Source of the DNA: an uncultured Eubacteriales bacterium
Lineage (GTDB): Bacteria > Bacillota > Clostridia > Christensenellales > Aristaeellaceae
Direction: 5' to 3'
DNA length: 64,000 nt
Assembly: GCA_902765395.1 (NCBI GenBank)
Contig: CACWZP010000005.1
Coordinates: 62,001 to 126,000, forward strand
A program made the position numbers and the translations under genes. Below are positions 42,124 through 51,509 of the stretch, piece by piece. The notes beneath the pieces were generated by a model that saw only the letters and a list, made by a program, of their open reading frames with translations, was not told the DNA's origin and did not search any database. Every line of letters begins with the position of its first letter. Position 1 is the first letter of the stretch.

Positions 42124-42681
42124 ATGGTATCCTGGAAGAGAAGCGCCATCATGGAATCGCTGCTCAAACTGCTGGATGAACGGCCATTGAATAAAATCTC
42201 CGTAAAAGATATCGTGGAAGACTGCGGCATCAGCCGAAACACCTTCTATTATCACTTTGAGGATATGCCGTCGCTGATCGAAGCCGTCGTGATGGAAGAG
42301 GTCAATCGGATCATGGAGCAGTATTCTGAAATATCATCAATGAATGAATGCTTCGACGCGGCTATGCAGTTCTGCGTCGGGCATCGCAAGGCGGTTTATC
42401 ATCTGTATAATTCTGCGAATCGAAATATTCTTGAGCGCAGCCTGATGGAGATTTGCGAATACATCGTCACCCTATTCATTGACCATGCGGCGCATGACAT
42501 GGATATCCGGCCGGAGGATCGGTTGATCATCATAAGCTCCTACAAGTGCGAATGCTTCGGCCACGTCATCAACTGGCTGAACAGCGGCATGAATGACGAA
42601 GCAGAAGAGCGCTTCCGCCGCCTTTGCGAATTGCGTCACGGCGCAACGGCAACGATGCTGGAGCGGAGCAGGATTGTATAG
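42124..42681 (+). CDS. TetR-family regulator (3 of 3)
   Basis: The 185-residue protein has the helix-turn-helix KISVKDIVEDCGISRNTFYYHFEDMPSLIEA, very similar to the TetR at 33174, and a helical C-terminal domain with CECFGHVINWLNSGMND. GGAGGGGTGAAGC precedes the ATG. It heads the HdeD-MMPL-giant-protein gene run and probably represses it. Overexpression relief by a membrane-active compound would be typical of MMPL neighbours, but that is inference. Confidence 0.85.
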   Translation: MVSWKRSAIMESLLKLLDERPLNKISVKDIVEDCGISRNTFYYHFEDMPSLIEAVVMEEVNRIMEQYSEISSMNECFDAAMQFCVGHRKAVYHLYNSANRNILERSLMEICEYIVTLFIDHAAHDMDIRPEDRLIIISSYKCECFGHVINWLNSGMNDEAEERFRRLCELRHGATATMLERSRIV

Positions 42682-42721
42682 ACATCACAATGACAATAGA
42701 CATGGCGGGAGGAAACAGATC

Positions 42722-43303
42722 ATGCGTTCCACAAAAATCATTCGCGCAGCCAAGACCGGCTACATCATTCTTTCGGCCATTTTCTGCGGCTTGGGTATCC
42801 TGCTGATGACCGACCCAAGGCTATCTGTCGCACTAATTGGAGACATCGTCGGTATTGTGCTGGTGGCCTTCGGCATCATCAAGCTCATCGGTTATTTCTC
42901 AAAGGATCTGTATCGACTGGCCTTTCAGTTTGATCTTGCCTTTGGCATACTGCTGATTGCCCTAGGCCTGGCTCTACTCATCAAGCCGGAGAGCGCGATG
43001 AATATCCTGTGTATGATCCTAGGCATCGAGATTATCGCGGATGGGCTGTTCAAAATCCAGACATCCCTTGACGCAAAGCGCTTTGGACTGAATACCTGGT
43101 GGCTGATGCTCTCATTGGCCATCTTCGCCGGTGCGATCGGGGCAGTGTTGATCTTTTATCCCTCCGAGAGCGTACAGGCATTGACATGGTTGTTGGGATT
43201 GTCGTTGCTGGTCGAGGGTGGACTGAACCTCAGCGTCGCGCTGTGTGCCATCAAGATCGTTGAACACCAGCTTCCGGACACCGTAGAATCCGAAATCTAT
43301 TGA
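42722..43303 (+). CDS. HdeD-family (DUF308) membrane protein
   Basis: The 193-residue protein has six membrane helices in three similar pairs (GILLMTDPRLSVALIGDIVGIVLVAFG; GILLIALGLALLIKPESAMNILCM; AIGAVLIFYPSESVQALTWLLG), the internal repeat of DUF308/HdeD proteins linked to acid or envelope stress. The ATG at 42722 follows GGGAGGAAACAGATC. Thirteen bases separate it from the MMPL gene. Confidence 0.8.
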   Translation: MRSTKIIRAAKTGYIILSAIFCGLGILLMTDPRLSVALIGDIVGIVLVAFGIIKLIGYFSKDLYRLAFQFDLAFGILLIALGLALLIKPESAMNILCMILGIEIIADGLFKIQTSLDAKRFGLNTWWLMLSLAIFAGAIGAVLIFYPSESVQALTWLLGLSLLVEGGLNLSVALCAIKIVEHQLPDTVESEIY

Positions 43304-43316
43304 TCGAGGAGGCGGC

Positions 43317-45410
43317 ATGATGAAGTTTTCCAGATTTATTGTCAAGAGTCGTGTGATCATACTGATTGTCGCCGTCGCCCTGCTGGTTCCGGCAGCCATT
43401 GGCATGATCACCCAGCGCATCAATTATGACATGCTGACCTACCTTCCCGGCGATATCGACACAATGATCGGCCAGGACATCCTGATGGATGAGTTTGGCA
43501 AAGGTGCGTTCTCGTTCATCGTGGTGGAGGGCATGAACGACCGGCAGGTTTCTGAGCTTCGGGACAGACTGGAGGCAGTGGAGCACGTTGATACCGTCCT
43601 ATGGTATACCAGCTTCGCCGATCTCTCCATTCCCAAGGAGATGCTCCCGAAGAAGCTCTACGACGCCTTCAACAACGGCGATTCTACAATGATGGCGGTG
43701 TTCTTCGACCAGTCCACCTCCGATGACGATACCACGGCGGCCTTCAGAGAGATGCGCGCCATCTGCGGCGAACAGTGCTTCCTGGCAGGCATGACGGCAA
43801 TGGTCGTCGATCTGAAGGATCTGTGTGAGCGAGAGGAACCGATCTACGTCGGCATCGCTGTGGCGCTGGCGTGCGCGGCGATGATGTTGCTGCTTGACGG
43901 CTGGCTGGTGCCCTTCGTGTTCCTGGCAAGCATCGGAATAGCCATCCTCTATAACCTGGGCACCAACTGGTTTCTCGGAGATATTTCGTACATCACAAAA
44001 GCGCTGGCTGCGGTGCTTCAGCTAGCGGTGACAATGGACTATTCCATTTTCCTCTGGCACAGCTATAATGAGCAGCTTGAGCATACTCTCGATAACAAAG
44101 AAGCGATGGCGGCGGCCATCCAGCAGACGCTGACCAGCGTAATCGGCAGCTCCGTTACCACCGTCGCGGGCTTCATCGCCCTGTGCTTTATGAGCTTCAC
44201 TCTGGGCCTTGACCTTGGCGTTGTTATGGCAAAGGGCGTGCTGTTGGGCGTGATTGGCTGCGTGACCATACTGCCGTCACTGATACTGCTGCTGGACAAG
44301 CCGCTGCAAAGGACGAAGCATCACTCGCTGATTCCGGATATGAGCGGTTTCGCAAAGAGTGTCACGAAGGTCTTTCCTGTTTTTCTGATCATCTTCGTCC
44401 TGCTGATCTGGCCGGCCTACGACGCTTATCGCCAGACGAACAGCGAGGTGTACTATGACCTCGGCTCCACTCTGCCGGAGGAGTTGGGTTACCGCATCGC
44501 CCAGCACAAGCTGGAGGACACGTTTGAAGTGGCGTCCACCCACATGTTGTTGCTGGACACGGACCTGCCGGAAAAGAACGTCTCCGCGATGATCGGCGAA
44601 ATGGAAGCGGTAGACGGCGTGAAATATGTGTTGGGGCTGGAATCCGTCACCGGTTCGACCATCCCGAAGAACATGCTGCCCCAAAAGCTGGTCGATAAGC
44701 TACAATCCGAAAACTGGGAATTGCTGCTGATCAATTCGGAATACGCCGTAGCGAGCGACGAGGTGAACGCGCAGATCGATGCTCTGAATGCCATCCTGAA
44801 GAAATATGACGAGACAGGGATGCTGATCGGCGAAGCGCCATGCACCAAGGACATGATCGAGATCACCAACCACGACTTTCAGGTGGTAAACCTGGTTTCG
44901 ATACTGGCCATTTTTGTCATCATCTTCCTGGTGGAGCGCAGCCTGAGCCTGCCCGTGATCCTGATCTCGGTGATCGAGCTGGCGATATTCATCAACCTGG
45001 GCATGGCCCACTACCTGGGCGAGCGTCTGCCCTTCATCGCGCCGATCTGCATTTCCACGATCCAGCTGGGCGCGACGGTGGACTATGCGATCCTGATGAC
45101 GACGCGCTACAAGTCGGAACGCGGCTCGGGCAAAACGAAGCGTGAGTCCGTGTCCATCGCGCTGGGCACCTCCGCGCCGTCGATCATCGTCAGCGGCATG
45201 GGCCTGTTCGCCGCCACCTTCGGCGTGGCGATATATTCCGACATCGACATTATTCGCGCCATCTGCATGCTGCTGGCGCGAGGCGCGGTCATCAGCATGA
45301 TCCTCGTGATATTCGTGCTCCCCGCGCTGCTGATGCTTTGTGACGGAATCATTCGCTATACGACGCTGGGCATGAGAACCAGACCTACAAAGGAGGAAAC
45401 AACAGTATGA
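43317..45410 (+). CDS. MMPL-family RND-type exporter
   Basis: The 697-residue protein has the MMPL layout: helix 1, an extracellular domain (about 32-185), five helices, a second extracellular domain (about 365-520) and the final five helices. Visible motifs include GKGAFSFIVVEGMND and TMDYSIFLWHSYNE, matched in the second half by GATVDYAILMTTRYK; these Asp-Tyr pairs are the proton-relay sites of MMPL transporters. Members export lipids, fatty-acid derivatives or drugs. Its last four bases overlap the start of the giant secreted protein (ATGA), so the two are made together. Confidence 0.9.
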   Translation: MMKFSRFIVKSRVIILIVAVALLVPAAIGMITQRINYDMLTYLPGDIDTMIGQDILMDEFGKGAFSFIVVEGMNDRQVSELRDRLEAVEHVDTVLWYTSFADLSIPKEMLPKKLYDAFNNGDSTMMAVFFDQSTSDDDTTAAFREMRAICGEQCFLAGMTAMVVDLKDLCEREEPIYVGIAVALACAAMMLLLDGWLVPFVFLASIGIAILYNLGTNWFLGDISYITKALAAVLQLAVTMDYSIFLWHSYNEQLEHTLDNKEAMAAAIQQTLTSVIGSSVTTVAGFIALCFMSFTLGLDLGVVMAKGVLLGVIGCVTILPSLILLLDKPLQRTKHHSLIPDMSGFAKSVTKVFPVFLIIFVLLIWPAYDAYRQTNSEVYYDLGSTLPEELGYRIAQHKLEDTFEVASTHMLLLDTDLPEKNVSAMIGEMEAVDGVKYVLGLESVTGSTIPKNMLPQKLVDKLQSENWELLLINSEYAVASDEVNAQIDALNAILKKYDETGMLIGEAPCTKDMIEITNHDFQVVNLVSILAIFVIIFLVERSLSLPVILISVIELAIFINLGMAHYLGERLPFIAPICISTIQLGATVDYAILMTTRYKSERGSGKTKRESVSIALGTSAPSIIVSGMGLFAATFGVAIYSDIDIIRAICMLLARGAVISMILVIFVLPALLMLCDGIIRYTTLGMRTRPTKEETTV

Positions 45411-48400
45411 AAAACAATATTAGACGCGGCTTTTCCGTGCTGATCGCGCTGGCGATGTTGTGCGGCATGGCGCTGCCCGCCCTGGCGGAGAATAAAAAGG
45501 AGACCGTGTTTGTCATCGCGGACGCGGAGGGCAATGCCCAGAGTGTGACCGTCAGCGAACGGTTGCACAACCCCGGCAAGCTGAATGAAATCGCCGACTA
45601 CAGCGCGCTTGACAACATCGAGAATGTGGGCGGTGATCAGACCTGGTCAGCCCAGGACGGCGTGATCGTTTGGAAGGCAGACGGCGCGGACATCAGCTAT
45701 GAGGGCACGTCGGACGCGCCGCTGCCGGTCAGCGTCCATGTGAGCTATAAGCTGGACGGCGAGGCCATTACACCCGATGAATTGGCAGGTAAGAGCGGCC
45801 ATTTGGAGATCACGATTGAGTATGCCGCGACGCAGACCGAGCGCGTAAATGTAGGCGGCAAGACAGAGAGTATGCCCGTGCCGTTCCTGATGGCCACCGT
45901 GATGCTGGTGGATGACGACGTTTATGACAACATTGAGGTCACCAACGGAAAGGTCATCGACGCCGGCAACATGAAGGCTGTGCTATGCTACGGCCTGCCG
46001 GGCGTCTACGAGGCGCTCCACTTGGACGAGTACGACGATCTTGACATTGATATTCCCTCGACCTCTATCATCACGGCGGATGTGACGGATTATTCCTCCT
46101 CCGGCAGCTATACGATTGCTACCAATTCCATATTCAACAGCATCGGAGAAAACAATGACCTGAACCTGGACACGGGAAGCCTGACGGACGATTTGGACGA
46201 TGCCATCACCCAGCTGATGGACGGCGTGGATCAGCTTTACGAAGGCATGGGCGAGCTGAGGGACGGCGCGGAGACCCTACATGACGGCACCGGCAGTCTG
46301 CTGGATGGCGCGGAACAACTGAACGACGGCCTGGGTACCCTGATGGAAAACGCGCCCGATCTTGCGGACGGCGTGGACGCATTGTTGGACGGTGCGGAGC
46401 AGTTGGACGGCGGCGCGAGCGATCTGCTGGATGGCACTCAACAGCTGCATGACGGAACTGGCAATCTGCTGGATGGCGCGGAACAGCTTCACGACGGTGC
46501 GGGAAGCCTTCTGGACGGCGTGGAGCAGCTTCACGACGGTACGGGAAGCCTTCTGGATGGCGCGGAGCAACTGAATGACGGTTTGGGTACGCTGGCGGAC
46601 AGCGCGCCTGATCTGGCAGACGGCGTGGACGCATTGCTGGACGGCGCGCAGCAGCTCAATGATGGCATCGGGAGCCTGCTGGATGGTGCGAATCAGGTAG
46701 ACGAAGGCGCTGCCGCGCTGCTGGATGGCGTGGAACAATTGGATGAAGGCATTGAAACGTTGTCGGACGGGCTTTCAGAGATCGATGAGAACAGCGACGC
46801 GCTGGTTGATGGAGCGCGGCAAATCTTTGAGGCGATTATCGATTCCGCCAACGACGGCCTGGAGGAAAAGCGCGCGGACTTTGCCAAACTGCATATCGAA
46901 CTGCACACGCTGACAATAGACAACTACAGTCAGGAGCTCGCCCGTTTGAAGCGCGAATTGCTCACGAATGTCGAAGATTATGTCTACGAGCAGGCGAACG
47001 CCATCCTTGAGAGGAAGGTACGGGAGGCAGTCTATGCGGAGGTTGCCCGCCAGGTGCGCGAAGGTGCGTATGAGAAGGTGGTCGAGGCGGTCACCGAAGC
47101 CGCGCGGGAAAAGGTAAGGACGCAGGTCGAAGCCGCTGTGGCGGAGGTCGTCCGGCAAAAGGTGGAGGAAGGCGCGCGCGAGCAGGTACGCGAGCAGGTC
47201 GTCGCCGCTGTGCGGGAGCAGGTGGCTCAAAAGGTAGAGGCCGGCGTCGGAGAGGTCGTTCGCCAGAGGGTTGGGGAAGGCGCGCGAGAGCAGGTCCGTG
47301 CAAAGGTGGAAGCCGCCGTATTGGAACAGGTCCGCGCCGCAGTTGAAGCCGCTGCACGGGCCAAGGTTGAGGCTGCTGTGCGCCATCCGGATGAGGCGAC
47401 AATCAGCGCCCAAGTGGAGCAGCAGATGCAGTCAGAAGCCGTACAGGCGCAGATCGAGGCTGCCGTAGCGGAACAGATGGCGTCTGAAGCCGTGCAAGCC
47501 CTGATTGATTCTCAGTTGGATTCAGCGATCCGTCCACAGGTTGAAGCGGCTGTAGAAGCACAGGTGCGTTCCGGCGTGAAAGCGGCCGTTGAAGCGCAGG
47601 TACGGGCACAGGTGACAGCCGCTGTGGAAGCCGAGGTACGTCAGGCTATCATTGAACAGCTTTCGGGCCAGATTACCCCAACCCCCACGCCTACCGAAGC
47701 GCCAACGGAGGAGCCCACAGAGGCACCCACCCAGGAGCCCACGGAAGAGCCCACGGAAGAGCCCACACAGGACCCTGACGAGGATCCGACAAAGGAACCC
47801 ACAGAGGAGCCGACCGAGGAACCCACTGAGGAGTCCACGGAAGCACCCGCCAAGGAGCCCACCGAGGAGCCCACGGAAGCACCTACCGAAAAGCCCGCGG
47901 AGACCGGAAAGCCTGCGGAGACCGAGGGGTCTGCGGAGGCCGAGAAACACACGGAGACCGAGAGGCCCGCGGAGATCGGAAAGCCCGCGGAGACCGAGGA
48001 GTCTGCGGAGACCGAGAAGGCCACGGAGACCGAGAAGGCCACGGAGACCGAGAAGGCCGCAGAAACTCAGAAGCCCGCGGAAACCGAAAAGCCCGCAGAA
48101 ACCGAAAAGGTCGCGGAAACTCAGAAGCCCGAGCATGTCGAAAAGTCTGATAAAATCGAAAAAACAACAGAGACAGAAGCACCCAAAACGGAGAAAGCCG
48201 AGGATAAGAAAGCCGAGGATAATCCCGATGAAGGAAAGCACGAGGAGAAGAAAACTGAGGAGCAGACCGCCGAGGAAAAGCCCGAAGAGAAAAATGCTGG
48301 AGAAAACCAGTCCGCGTTTTTGCTGACTTTTTCCGCGTTGGCTGAGGAGAGCGATATTGATTCCCAAGTGGAAGCATTGGTCGCTCAGAAAATGGCCTCT

Positions 48401-50254
48401 GAAGAAATCAAGGCCAGGATCGACAGTCTGGTCAGCCAGCAGATGGCCTCGGGAGCGGTCCAATCGCAGATCAACGCTGCTGTTGAAGCAAAGATGGCGG
48501 AGGATGAAACGCAGGCTCAGATCGACGCTGCCGTTGAGGCCAAGAAGAATGATCCCGACGTTCGCGCACAGGCGGAGGATGAGGCCGAGAAGCAGGTTCG
48601 GGTCCAAGTTGAAGCGGCTGCGCGGCAGAAGATCATCGACGCCATTACGAACCTTTCGGAAGAAGAGATAGCCGCAATTGTCGAGCAGCAGATGGCCAGT
48701 AGCGCCGTTCAAGCGCAGATGGAAGCTGCTGTAAACGAACAGATGGCTTCTGACGAGATCACCGCCGCAATCGAGAGCAATACGGACGCACAGATGGCCA
48801 CTGATGAGGTGCAGGCGATGATCGAGGCAGAGTATGAGAACCAGATGGCATCCGATACCGTCCAGCAGACCATCGCGGAGAAGATCGAGGAACAGATGGC
48901 CACTGACGAGGTGCAGACCATCATTGAAGCGAACACTGACGAACAGATGGCATCCGATACCGTTCAGGCGATGATTGAGGCGGAGTATGGGAACCAAATG
49001 GCATCCGATACCGTCCGACAGACCATCGCGGAGAAGATTGAGGAGCAGATGGCCACTGACGAGGTGCAGGCCATCATTGAAGCCAATACCGACGAGCAGA
49101 TGGCTTCCGATACCGTCCAAGCGATGATCGAAGCGGAATTCGAGAAGCAGATGGCATCCGATACTGTGGCGCAGACGATTGACGATGAGATCGAAAAGCA
49201 GATGGCTTCGGACGCGGTCAAGGCGTTGATTCAACAGAATATCGAGGAGCAATACGCGAGCGACGAAGTGCAGGCGATGATCACGCAGACTATTTCAGAG
49301 CAGATGGCTTCCGACAAAGTAAAGAGGATCATCCGTGACAACATCGCCGATCAAAAGACCAAGCCGGAATACCTGAACAGCGTTGCAGAAGCGCTGGAGG
49401 AAAACGGGAAGGACGGCGAAGCGTATCGCACGCTGGCAGACCTGCTGGACAGCTTGGAAAGTGTGGAGGAGTTCTACAACGGCGTCATCGACTATACCGA
49501 CGCCGTGGGGCAGGCGGCATCCGGCGCGTTGGAAATCAGCGACGGCGCTTATGAATTGCTGGAAGGCGCTGAACAGCTAAAGGGCGGCACGGCCGAACTG
49601 GCCGACGGTGCGCAGCAGGTAAACGACGGTTCCTCCGATCTGCTGGACGGCGTGCAACAGTTGAACGACGGTACCGGCGATCTGCTGGACGGCGTGCAGC
49701 AGCTGCACGACGGGTCAACCGAGTTGAGGGAAGGCGCAGAGCAGTTGGATGACGGCGCTGCCGACCTGATGGATGGCGCGCGTCAGCTGAATGAAGGTGC
49801 TGCCGATCTTGCGGATGGCGCTGGGCAGCTGGACGACGGCGCGGGTGATTTGCTGGGCGGCACGGAGCAGCTGAGGAATGGCACCTCTGACCTCCTCGAT
49901 GGCGTCGGTCAGCTGAGCGAAGGAACAGACGCGCTGCTGGACGGCGCGGGACAGCTCTACGAAGGGTCCCAGGCGCTCGTAGACGGTGCTGGGCAGCTGG
50001 ACGACGGTACAGGCGACTTGCTCGACGGCGCGAACCAGTTGTTCGACGGCATGAGCGAGTTGAAGGATGGATTGGATGAGTTCAACGATGAGGCCATTCA
50101 GAAGCTCATCAGTTACCTGAACGACGACTTTGAAACGATGTCAGACCGCGCTGAGGCTATGATCGACCTGGCCAAGGATTACACATCGTATTCTGGCATT
50201 GCTGACAACATGACAGGCATTACACAATTCGTCATTAAAACTGACGGCATCTAA
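45407..50254 (+). CDS. Giant repeat-rich secreted protein coupled to an MMPL exporter
   Basis: The 1615-residue protein has a signal peptide (1-27), a globular domain (30-240), L-x-DG-A/V-x-QL-x-DG heptad-like repeats (about 260-470), a coiled-coil (480-760, VREQV-type units), a proline/threonine/glutamate tract PTEEPTEAPT (about 760-830) grading into ETEKPAETEKAAET units (to about 930), an EQMASDTVQ coiled-coil repeat zone (about 990-1310) and a second LxDG zone (about 1375-1560). It ends YTSYSGIADNMTGI plus ten residues, with no LPXTG, no final membrane helix and no S-layer domain. The LxDG repeats and exporter coupling recall YhgE/Pip-type and MMPL-accessory proteins. How it is held at the surface is unclear. 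Confidence 0.75.
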   Translation: MKNNIRRGFSVLIALAMLCGMALPALAENKKETVFVIADAEGNAQSVTVSERLHNPGKLNEIADYSALDNIENVGGDQTWSAQDGVIVWKADGADISYEGTSDAPLPVSVHVSYKLDGEAITPDELAGKSGHLEITIEYAATQTERVNVGGKTESMPVPFLMATVMLVDDDVYDNIEVTNGKVIDAGNMKAVLCYGLPGVYEALHLDEYDDLDIDIPSTSIITADVTDYSSSGSYTIATNSIFNSIGENNDLNLDTGSLTDDLDDAITQLMDGVDQLYEGMGELRDGAETLHDGTGSLLDGAEQLNDGLGTLMENAPDLADGVDALLDGAEQLDGGASDLLDGTQQLHDGTGNLLDGAEQLHDGAGSLLDGVEQLHDGTGSLLDGAEQLNDGLGTLADSAPDLADGVDALLDGAQQLNDGIGSLLDGANQVDEGAAALLDGVEQLDEGIETLSDGLSEIDENSDALVDGARQIFEAIIDSANDGLEEKRADFAKLHIELHTLTIDNYSQELARLKRELLTNVEDYVYEQANAILERKVREAVYAEVARQVREGAYEKVVEAVTEAAREKVRTQVEAAVAEVVRQKVEEGAREQVREQVVAAVREQVAQKVEAGVGEVVRQRVGEGAREQVRAKVEAAVLEQVRAAVEAAARAKVEAAVRHPDEATISAQVEQQMQSEAVQAQIEAAVAEQMASEAVQALIDSQLDSAIRPQVEAAVEAQVRSGVKAAVEAQVRAQVTAAVEAEVRQAIIEQLSGQITPTPTPTEAPTEEPTEAPTQEPTEEPTEEPTQDPDEDPTKEPTEEPTEEPTEESTEAPAKEPTEEPTEAPTEKPAETGKPAETEGSAEAEKHTETERPAEIGKPAETEESAETEKATETEKATETEKAAETQKPAETEKPAETEKVAETQKPEHVEKSDKIEKTTETEAPKTEKAEDKKAEDNPDEGKHEEKKTEEQTAEEKPEEKNAGENQSAFLLTFSALAEESDIDSQVEALVAQKMASEEIKARIDSLVSQQMASGAVQSQINAAVEAKMAEDETQAQIDAAVEAKKNDPDVRAQAEDEAEKQVRVQVEAAARQKIIDAITNLSEEEIAAIVEQQMASSAVQAQMEAAVNEQMASDEITAAIESNTDAQMATDEVQAMIEAEYENQMASDTVQQTIAEKIEEQMATDEVQTIIEANTDEQMASDTVQAMIEAEYGNQMASDTVRQTIAEKIEEQMATDEVQAIIEANTDEQMASDTVQAMIEAEFEKQMASDTVAQTIDDEIEKQMASDAVKALIQQNIEEQYASDEVQAMITQTISEQMASDKVKRIIRDNIADQKTKPEYLNSVAEALEENGKDGEAYRTLADLLDSLESVEEFYNGVIDYTDAVGQAASGALEISDGAYELLEGAEQLKGGTAELADGAQQVNDGSSDLLDGVQQLNDGTGDLLDGVQQLHDGSTELREGAEQLDDGAADLMDGARQLNEGAADLADGAGQLDDGAGDLLGGTEQLRNGTSDLLDGVGQLSEGTDALLDGAGQLYEGSQALVDGAGQLDDGTGDLLDGANQLFDGMSELKDGLDEFNDEAIQKLISYLNDDFETMSDRAEAMIDLAKDYTSYSGIADNMTGITQFVIKTDGI
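48815..49273 (+). repeat. Three 153-bp tandem repeats within the giant-protein gene
   Basis: Copies start at 48815, 48968 and 49121, each opening GCGATGAT. The first two are the most alike, which indicates recent duplication; the third diverges in its second half. Each copy encodes 51 residues with the EQMA(S/T)D pattern three times, so the zone also has a finer sub-repeat. Confidence 0.8.
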
Positions 50255-50355
50255 AGCGCTTGCCGGTTTGGTCCGCCTCTGTCAGAACGATGGGGGCGGA
50301 TCTATGATTACTATATCATGTGCAGAATGAATGGGAATGAAGCGAGGTCACGACA

Positions 50356-51480
50356 ATGAATAATGTTCTTGCATACTTAGAATGGCGCGGCGATCTTTCA
50401 TTCTCTCAAAGCGGCTTCAACGAGGTTGACAATCTCATACTCTCCCTTTTGAGCTATTTTGACTTCAAGGAAATGCTGCCAGCACCGGGCGAGGGGGAGA
50501 TCAGTGTTGAGCAGGCGTGCCAGGTTTATTTTCATGACAGGGACATGCCTGCTCCGCCAGACGAGCCCGCAAATTCCGGCAGGACGCTGCAATGGCTGCT
50601 GTACGCCATGGCCCAATGCAGACGATACAAAAAGATGAAGCTGTCGTGCGCCGTGGATATTTTCGACAAGGACAGTGCCACACAGTTTTATGCCCTCTGC
50701 ATCCACATCAATCGGAACCGTGCCTATCTGTCCTTTCGAGGCACCGGAGACGACCTCGTGGGATGGAAGGAGGATTTTCTGCTGGCTTGTATCCCGGAAA
50801 TTCCATCTCAGCGTGAAGCGTTGAATTATTTGGAGCGGGTCGCGGCGCTTTATCCTGATAAGACCTTCATGCTGGGCGGGCACTCGAAGGGTGGCAATCT
50901 TGCTGTCTACGCCGCTGCCAGCGCGTCCGAGGAAATTCAAAACCGCATTGTGTCGGTATGGTCAAACGACGGCCCGGGCTTTCAAAATGAGATGCTCATC
51001 TCAGATGGGTATCAGAGGATTGCTTTCGCTGTTCATCACATCGTTCCAAAATCCTCCGTCGTCGGGATGCTCCTGGCACATGACGAGCATTATAAAATCG
51101 TTGACAGCTCTCAGGTTGGTCTGTTACAGCATGACGGCTTTTCATGGGTTGTTTCCGGGAATCATTTTATCGAGCTGGAGGAGCTGACGATCCAAAGCGT
51201 CAAAGCAGATCGCGCCATCAGCAAATGGCTTCAGGGACTATCCCTTGAAGAACGCAGGCAATTCGTTGACTGCCTATTTGACGTACTATATGCTTCAGGG
51301 GTGACAACGCTTTCAGAGGTACGGAGGGATAAGCTGAAGGCGCTGACCGCTTCTTTACCACACGTCAAGGAAATTCCAAAGGATAGTCGGGAACGAATCA
51401 TAGAATTCCTGGTTTTGCTCCGCCAAATTATCAGAAGACTGAGCATTGAAAGCAAACTGGATCGAATAAAAAAGCATTGA
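50356..51480 (+). CDS. Mbeg1-like (DUF2974) alpha/beta hydrolase
   Basis: The 374-residue protein opens VLAYLEWRGDLSFSQSGFNEVDNLILS, the usual DUF2974 start, and has the lipase-type nucleophile elbow GGHSKGGNLA (Ser in GHSKG), YLSFRGTGDD upstream and a late GNHFIELEEL likely holding the catalytic His. It should hydrolyse an ester or lipid in the cytoplasm; the natural substrate of the family is not known. It has no signal peptide. Its stop overlaps a possible TTG of the next gene. The 100-base gap before it has a weak hairpin (TCCGCC/GGCGGA). Confidence 0.8.
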   Translation: MNNVLAYLEWRGDLSFSQSGFNEVDNLILSLLSYFDFKEMLPAPGEGEISVEQACQVYFHDRDMPAPPDEPANSGRTLQWLLYAMAQCRRYKKMKLSCAVDIFDKDSATQFYALCIHINRNRAYLSFRGTGDDLVGWKEDFLLACIPEIPSQREALNYLERVAALYPDKTFMLGGHSKGGNLAVYAAASASEEIQNRIVSVWSNDGPGFQNEMLISDGYQRIAFAVHHIVPKSSVVGMLLAHDEHYKIVDSSQVGLLQHDGFSWVVSGNHFIELEELTIQSVKADRAISKWLQGLSLEERRQFVDCLFDVLYASGVTTLSEVRRDKLKALTASLPHVKEIPKDSRERIIEFLVLLRQIIRRLSIESKLDRIKKH

Positions 51481-51509
51481 TAATATATACGAAAAGCAGA
51501 GGTGCTCCC

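Noticed and set aside
47522-49252. 576-codon minus-strand frame rich in Leu/Gly
   Set aside because: Antisense image of the repeat zones in the giant secreted protein.
46200-50090. CRISPR-like or transposon repeats in the giant gene
   Set aside because: The repeats are in frame with a single open reading frame and vary at third positions, so they are protein repeats.
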